From contig CBDHFM010000030.1 of assembly GCA_965262505.1 (NCBI GenBank), forward strand, positions 5,352,931 to 5,416,930: a stretch of 64,000 bases of DNA, in the 5' to 3' direction. Below, one piece after another: positions 59,744 to 64,000 of this stretch. This stretch comes from JACPPO01 sp965262505. GTDB taxonomy: Bacteria; Acidobacteriota; Vicinamibacteria; Vicinamibacterales; UBA2999. How positions within the stretch are numbered: position 1 is the stretch's first letter; each line of letters starts with the position of its first letter. A program made the position numbers and the translations under genes. The notes under the pieces are model-generated. The model was given only the letters and a program-made list of their open reading frames with translations. It was not told the origin of the DNA and did no database searches.

Positions 59744-60664
59744 CTACGATGTTGTAGCGTTCACACGTGTGAGCGAAGCCTTCATACGATCCAGCCCACC
59801 CGCCAAGGTCGTCAGCTTGGTATCAGGAAAAAGCCTGACCAGCAGACTTGCGTCAAACGCGCGGTAGCCGTTATGCGGCATCGCTCCGACACGCGGCGTG
59901 CCGATGACTGCCACGTGTGGCTCAAAGCGCGCCGCTGCCAGCTCGGCGATTTCCCTGAACGAGGTGACCTTGCCTGAAACCACATTCACGACGCCGGCCG
60001 CGCGATGCAGTACGCAGCGGCTGACGATCTCCGCCACGTCGCTGATGAAAACGTGATCGCGCCGTTCCTCGCCCTCGCCGAACAGCGTGATGTCTTGACC
60101 GGCTTTGGCGAGCCGCATGAAACGATTCGGTCCGTAGCCGTTGTGCGGGTCGCCCGGTCCGAAAATCAAAGTCGGACGCACGAACGCCTGTGGGATGCTG
60201 GGGAGTTCGTTCTTCAACATCACTTCACGGGTAAGGTGCATCACCCCGTGGAGCGAACCGGGCGCCGCTGGCGATGCTTCCGTCATCGGTTCGTCCGAGT
60301 CGGCATAGACGGCGTCTGAACTTATGTAGATGAGATGCGCGACCGGCTTGGTGTGTACCGCCGCGATGACGGCCTGCATCATGCGGAGATTATCCAACAG
60401 CATGGGTATGTTCTTCACTGGCGCGAGCGCGGAGGTGACGATGAGCGTGGTGGAGGGCGTGAGTCGCCCCGCGAGTTGAGTCGCACCATCCGGCTCAAGC
60501 AAATTCACTTCCTTGCGCGAGAGAGCGACGACGGTCACGCCTTCGACTGCGAGTGTGTCGGTGCTGGCGCGCCCGACGAATCCGCCCGCGCCCATGATGA
60601 CGACACGCTCGGGCTTGGTGGGCTTGGCAGACGTCAGGGTAAGCATGAACTCATTGTGCGCCAA
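59744..60664 (-). CDS. NAD-dependent epimerase/dehydratase-like protein with altered active site
   Basis: 306 residues (a second start at 60646 is possible). Extended SDR fold: 'VVIMGAGGFVGRASTDTLAV' (Rossmann), 'HLIYISSDAVYADSDEPMTE', 'QAFVRPTLIFGPGDPHNGYG', 'RDHVFISDVAEIVSRCVLHR' and 'GVVNVVSGKVTSF'. Where the catalytic YxxxK normally stands, the sequence reads 'LHGVMHLTRE', so both Tyr and Lys are His. The usual epimerase reaction is therefore doubtful; a binding or structural role, or changed chemistry, is possible. Cytoplasmic. Confidence 0.75.
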   Translation of the reverse strand: MAHNEFMLTLTSAKPTKPERVVIMGAGGFVGRASTDTLAVEGVTVVALSRKEVNLLEPDGATQLAGRLTPSTTLIVTSALAPVKNIPMLLDNLRMMQAVIAAVHTKPVAHLIYISSDAVYADSDEPMTEASPAAPGSLHGVMHLTREVMLKNELPSIPQAFVRPTLIFGPGDPHNGYGPNRFMRLAKAGQDITLFGEGEERRDHVFISDVAEIVSRCVLHRAAGVVNVVSGKVTSFREIAELAAARFEPHVAVIGTPRVGAMPHNGYRAFDASLLVRLFPDTKLTTLAGGLDRMKASLTRVNATTS

Positions 60665-60695
60665 GTGGGGCCGCGCGCCGCTGGGCGATTCCTCC

Positions 60696-60757
60696 TATAA
60701 TCAGGTCCGACGCCGATGGCGCTAGCCGCTGGCACCCGCTTCAGTCCGGGGAGGTAG
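60696..60757 (+). promoter_or_regulatory. Kinase-derived promoter and 13-codon leader, copy 3
   Basis: TATAAT at 60696-60701, 14 nt before an ATG (60716), with 'cctcctataatcagg' identical to the other copies over most bases. The frame reads 'LAAGTRFSPGR' and stops at 60755-60757; the rest of the kinase fragment is absent. The MBL gene starts 34 nt later with its own ribosome site (aaggag). Divergent from the epimerase gene at 59744-60664. Confidence 0.6.
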
Positions 60758-60790
60758 CGCCCGGCCGAAATTGATAAGGAGATCCGAGCA

Positions 60791-61669
60791 ATGAAAGTAG
60801 CTTCGATTCGATGTCTGTGTTCTGTCGCGGCTGTCATCGCCACGCTGGCCGTTGCTCCCGTCGTCAACGGTCAACGCAACTTCGACGACGTTCAGATTAT
60901 GGCCACGCAACTGGACGACAACCTCTACTACCTGCAGGGCGAGGGAGGACAGATCGGTGTGCTGGCCGGACCCGACGGCGTCCTGATGGTCGACACACAG
61001 TTCGCTCCCCTGACCGACCGGATCGTTGCGGCGATACGGGAGATTTCGACCGAGCCAATCAAGTTCGCGCTCAACACGCACGTGCACGGGGACCATTCCG
61101 GTGGCAATTCCAATCTCGCTGCGATGGGTGTGACCGTGATGACACGCGACGAACTGCGTGCAGAGCTGGCCGGTTCGGCGAACCCGCCCGAGCGGTTGCC
61201 GATGGTCACCTATGACGGACCGGTCACGTTCCATATGAACGGAGAGGTTGTCCGGGCGATTCCGGTGCCGGTTGCCCATACCAACGGCGACACGATGGTG
61301 TACTTCCAGAACGCGGATGTATTGATGCCCGGAGACTTCTACCGGTCGGAGGGGTATCCCAATATCGCGATTCAGAATGGCGGATCGTTACAAGGCATGT
61401 TGTTCGGACTCGGTCGCGTGATCGGAAATTCAGGGCCGGACACGCGAATCCTTCCGGGCCATGGGCCCGTTGTCGACCGCGACGAAGTGCGCGCACACCG
61501 CGACCTGATGCTGGTCCTGATGGAACAGGTCCAGGAACGCCTCGACCAGGGTATGACCGAAGATCAGATCGTGGCCGCAGGACTGACCAACGCGTTTGAT
61601 TCCCAGGTTCGCAACCCCGGCACGACAAACGAGCGCTTCATCCGCCAGTTGGTTCAGGAGTTACAGTAG
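60791..61669 (+). CDS. Exported MBL-fold hydrolase
   Basis: 292 residues from the ATG at 60791 with 'ataaggagatccgagca' upstream. Signal peptide ends 'VVNGQ'. MBL-fold metal site: 'NTHVHGDHSGGN' (His97, His99, Asp101, His102), 'PVAHTNGDTMVYF' (His) and 'ILPGHGPV' (His), a complete set for two zinc ions. It resembles subclass B3 and related exported lactonases/esterases; the substrate is unknown. It is followed 26 bp later by the convergent DUF5916-type gene. Confidence 0.82.
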   Translation: MKVASIRCLCSVAAVIATLAVAPVVNGQRNFDDVQIMATQLDDNLYYLQGEGGQIGVLAGPDGVLMVDTQFAPLTDRIVAAIREISTEPIKFALNTHVHGDHSGGNSNLAAMGVTVMTRDELRAELAGSANPPERLPMVTYDGPVTFHMNGEVVRAIPVPVAHTNGDTMVYFQNADVLMPGDFYRSEGYPNIAIQNGGSLQGMLFGLGRVIGNSGPDTRILPGHGPVVDRDEVRAHRDLMLVLMEQVQERLDQGMTEDQIVAAGLTNAFDSQVRNPGTTNERFIRQLVQELQ

Positions 61670-61694
61670 GGAAGGTCACGACCGCAACGGCGTT

Positions 61695-63896
61695 CTAAAA
61701 GCTGTGCGTGTAGACGGTCTTGAGCGCGGCGCTGCGGCTGAGCGTCGTCAGCTCTGACCCGGTGTCCTGCCAGTTGTGGAGCCAGACGACGTAGAGGTCG
61801 TTGCCGGGTTCGACGATCCACCGATACCGGAACTGCCAGCCGAGCACGCGGCTCACCGAGTCGAACTGGATGTTGTTCGAGATCGACATGAAGGGGTTGA
61901 ACTGCGTGTTGACGATGGCGCGCAGGAGCTTCGTCTCGAGCGTGCTCTGCGGCAACTCGATGCGGCTGAACGAGGCGGTCATCGTGGCCAGCACACCGGG
62001 GCGGGGCCTGACGTTCAGCGAAGCCGAGTAGTCGCGGCGGTCGCCTGAAAAGAAGCTGCCCCCCGTGAACCTCGCGTTGCCGGAGATCATGCGCCGGTTC
62101 GCCGTGGTCACGTTGAATCCGTAGCGGGTGTGGCGGTATTCCCCCCCGGCCGGCAGCGTCAGTCCGGGTCCAACCCGGAAGTCGTTCTGCAACCGGTTGT
62201 ACGCAGGGTTCAGGTTGATGCGCACGGTGTCGCCGGACTGAAAATTGAGCTGGAGCAACTGGATCTGCCAATTGCGCTCGACCCAGCGGCCGTCTGTGTC
62301 GGTGAAGAGTTCAGGGAACAGCTGTACCCCGACCTGCCGCAGCCATCGACTGTTGCTCGGCCGTGGGGCGAAATGGGCGATGCCAGAGAACTTGCGATGA
62401 TTCACCTGTTGGGCGAAGCCGACGGCCGGGTTGAAGTTCTTGTCGAACCACCGGGTGTTGATCTGGAGCCGCCATCGGTCGTTGGGATAGTTGAGGCGCA
62501 GGCCCCAGGCCGTGTTCTCGCCCCCTGGGGTGCCGTCGGGCGTTTTGATGTAGTGCCCGTCCAGTGACAGGTTCTGGTTGCCGCGAAACCGGGAGGTGGC
62601 CAGCTGGAAGTCCACGCCCACGGAGTGGCGGTCAGGGAGGGCCGAGTCTCGGGTCGCGCGGCGCGTGTAAATGAACCCCACGTGCGACTGGCTCAGGAAC
62701 CGGCGCTTGGGACGAAAGACGAGGAAGTCCTCGCCGAGGATCTCGCCCTCGGCGGCCGTGCGGACCTGCATAAGGCCCAGGTTGAAGTCGCCGACCTGGC
62801 CTCCCACCCTGACGCCGTAATCGATTTTCTGCGGCCGGCCGTTGCGGTCGATGCCGATGCGGCGCGTGAAGAAGGCGGTCAGGTCGTTGCTCGGCTCGCT
62901 GGAGAAATCGAAATTGCCGGCGCCCTCGAGGAAGAAGTCACGTTTCTCCGGAAAGAAGAGCGGAAACCGCGTGAGGTTGACCTGCCGGTCGTCCACCTCC
63001 GTTTGGGCGAAGTCGGTGTTGATCGTCAGGTTGGCCTTGAGCTGTGGGGTGACGCTGTACAGCAGATCGAAGCCCGTGTTTGCGTCGTACGTCGCCGTCG
63101 TACCGCCACCGGCCTGGCTGTAGTTGCCGGTCACGTACGGCTGGGCATCGAGGCCCAGGCCCTGGCTGATGTCGGCGAGACCTTCGATGCGGCCGGCGGT
63201 GTCCAGGCTGTAGATACCCTGATTGCGGCCCCAACTGGCCCAAAAGCTCTCTTCGTTCTTCCGCCGCACGGTCCGCTGGAAATTCGCGCCCCATGCCTGC
63301 TGCCGGGGATCGAAGCTCAACGTGCGAAAAGGGATCTCGATCTCCGCGGTCCACTCTCGCTCGTGACGCCGCACCCGCGCGCTCCAGATGCCGTCCCACG
63401 CGCGGTTCTGAGTGGTGCCGATGCCGTTGCTTGCCGCCACGAGCTGCGCATCGCCCATGGCGCCCGCCGGATTGACCTCGAAGTAGTAGCCGCCCCGCTG
63501 CGTGTAGAGCGGATCGAGCACCCAGATGAACCGGTCGTCGGCGCCAAGCGAACCGTCGCGCACCATCTGGTTGCCGAGCAGCGCCGCGGGCTCGCTGTCG
63601 AAGAACGCCGCGCCGATGTACAGCCGGTCCTCGTCGAACAGGATCCGGATCTCGGTGCGCTCGGTGGACGGCGCGCCATTCTGCGGATCGGATTGCGTGA
63701 AGCTCGTGATGAGCCCGGCACGGGCCCATGCCGAGTCGTCGAGCACGCCGTCAATCTGGACGCGTTCGTCCACATTCATGCGAACAGCGGTGACCGTCGG
63801 CCGCTCGCCGCCGGGGGGACCGGTTTCTTGAGCCCGCGCGCTCGCGGCCGCGCAGATCAGCAGTAGCAGGCCGTAGCCCAGGCAACGGGAGTGCAC
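61695..63896 (-). CDS. CBM9/DUF5916-type outer-membrane protein
   Basis: 733 residues. Signal peptide ending 'ASARAQ', then a CBM9-like N-terminal domain ('VQIDGVLDDSAWARAGLITS', 'IRILFDEDRLYIGAAFFDSE', 'FYFEVNPAGAMGDAQLVAAS'-like sequence) followed by a long DUF5916 beta-barrel part: 'GGTTATYDANTGFDLLYSVT', 'RRDYSASLNVRPRPGVLATM' and an aromatic terminus 'VYTHSF'. The family is found beside polysaccharide- or aromatic-degradation genes in Acidobacteria and Bacteroidetes. The related gene at 40784 is destroyed by an IS, so this may be the only functional copy here. Upstream 63897-64000 holds the presumed promoter but no clear consensus boxes. Confidence 0.8.
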   Translation of the reverse strand: MHSRCLGYGLLLLICAAASARAQETGPPGGERPTVTAVRMNVDERVQIDGVLDDSAWARAGLITSFTQSDPQNGAPSTERTEIRILFDEDRLYIGAAFFDSEPAALLGNQMVRDGSLGADDRFIWVLDPLYTQRGGYYFEVNPAGAMGDAQLVAASNGIGTTQNRAWDGIWSARVRRHEREWTAEIEIPFRTLSFDPRQQAWGANFQRTVRRKNEESFWASWGRNQGIYSLDTAGRIEGLADISQGLGLDAQPYVTGNYSQAGGGTTATYDANTGFDLLYSVTPQLKANLTINTDFAQTEVDDRQVNLTRFPLFFPEKRDFFLEGAGNFDFSSEPSNDLTAFFTRRIGIDRNGRPQKIDYGVRVGGQVGDFNLGLMQVRTAAEGEILGEDFLVFRPKRRFLSQSHVGFIYTRRATRDSALPDRHSVGVDFQLATSRFRGNQNLSLDGHYIKTPDGTPGGENTAWGLRLNYPNDRWRLQINTRWFDKNFNPAVGFAQQVNHRKFSGIAHFAPRPSNSRWLRQVGVQLFPELFTDTDGRWVERNWQIQLLQLNFQSGDTVRINLNPAYNRLQNDFRVGPGLTLPAGGEYRHTRYGFNVTTANRRMISGNARFTGGSFFSGDRRDYSASLNVRPRPGVLATMTASFSRIELPQSTLETKLLRAIVNTQFNPFMSISNNIQFDSVSRVLGWQFRYRWIVEPGNDLYVVWLHNWQDTGSELTTLSRSAALKTVYTHSF

Positions 63897-64000
63897 TATT
63901 CCGGGGAATCCAGGGTCAGACGCCTATCTAATCTTGGCGGCATCCCCGACGGTTGGTTCATCGGAGGAGGCAGAGACGCTCGGGAACTGTTTACTCATGG

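Noticed and set aside
60005..60700. Plus-strand frames antisense to the epimerase-like gene
   Set aside because: They lack motifs and a ribosome site and are explained by the minus-strand gene.

Overview
The window is GC-rich DNA (about 60-65 % by eye) from a Gram-negative bacterium. Many genes encode exported proteins with Sec or Tat signals. Typical families are DUF6152 proteins, a CBM9/DUF5916 outer-membrane-type protein, exported 'SGVW' proteins, and fragments of Hanks-type kinase genes with the 'GGMGEVYRARDTKLDREVAIK' style of N-lobe. Together these suggest Acidobacteriota, most likely Vicinamibacteria. This is inference from gene families; there is no rRNA or ribosomal-protein marker in the window.

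Layout. (1) 1-24,000 is a degraded mobile-element landscape. It holds at least seven copies or ends of one IS5-type element, an IS1-like element, a frameshifted IS1182-type element and IS3 remnants. It also holds several decayed tyrosine recombinase fragments and gene stubs cut by IS ends (sirtuin, HsdM, beta-barrel protein, a large defence-like protein). Surviving genes include an M3 peptidase, a DinB protein, two PD-(D/E)XK-like proteins, a HicB/HicA-type module, an AlkA-like glycosylase, and an integrative element (integrase, DUF5681 protein, ParB-N/methyltransferase). That element ends near spaced TTCCCTGTT repeats and the 3' half of a tRNA-Arg gene. (2) 24,057-27,656 carries an arylamine N-acetyltransferase, an alpha/beta hydrolase, an exported 'SGVW' protein and a DUF6152 protein. 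(3) 27,678-37,078 is a tightly packed operon for protocatechuate (or gallate-type) 4,5-cleavage. It encodes a transporter, LigU/GalD-like isomerase, LigJ, LigK, an oxidoreductase, LigI, LigA, LigB, LigC and an aldo/keto reductase. (4) 37,168-49,573 holds a second DASS transporter, a cyclase-family protein, a metallo-beta-lactamase-fold protein, a PQQ dehydrogenase and further exported SGVW/DUF6152 pairs. (5) 49,620-53,172 is a cytochrome c/sulfite-oxidase operon broken by an ISAzo13-type element. (6) 53,311-64,000 holds an FMN dehydrogenase, a beta-propeller protein, a hydrolase, an IS inside another IS, a nucleotide-sugar-epimerase-like protein, a second MBL protein and an intact DUF5916 protein.

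The most unusual feature is a dispersed module made from the ends of Ser/Thr protein kinase genes. Three copies share a block with an exact TATAAT placed 14 nt before an ATG that opens a kinase N-lobe reading frame. They lie directly upstream of unrelated exported-enzyme genes: one is fused in frame, one forms a 36-codon leader ending exactly at the next start codon, and one is a 13-codon leader. A fourth copy is decayed. Two copies of what looks like the 3' end of the same gene type are also present, and the PQQ dehydrogenase lies between a 5' and a 3' kinase end. This looks like repeated recombination that supplies genes with a kinase-derived promoter and start.

Functionally, the aromatic operon would convert protocatechuate to pyruvate and oxaloacetate. 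The flanking exported oxidoreductases, hydrolases and DASS transporters fit a heterotroph that degrades plant- or algal-derived aromatics and organic acids.
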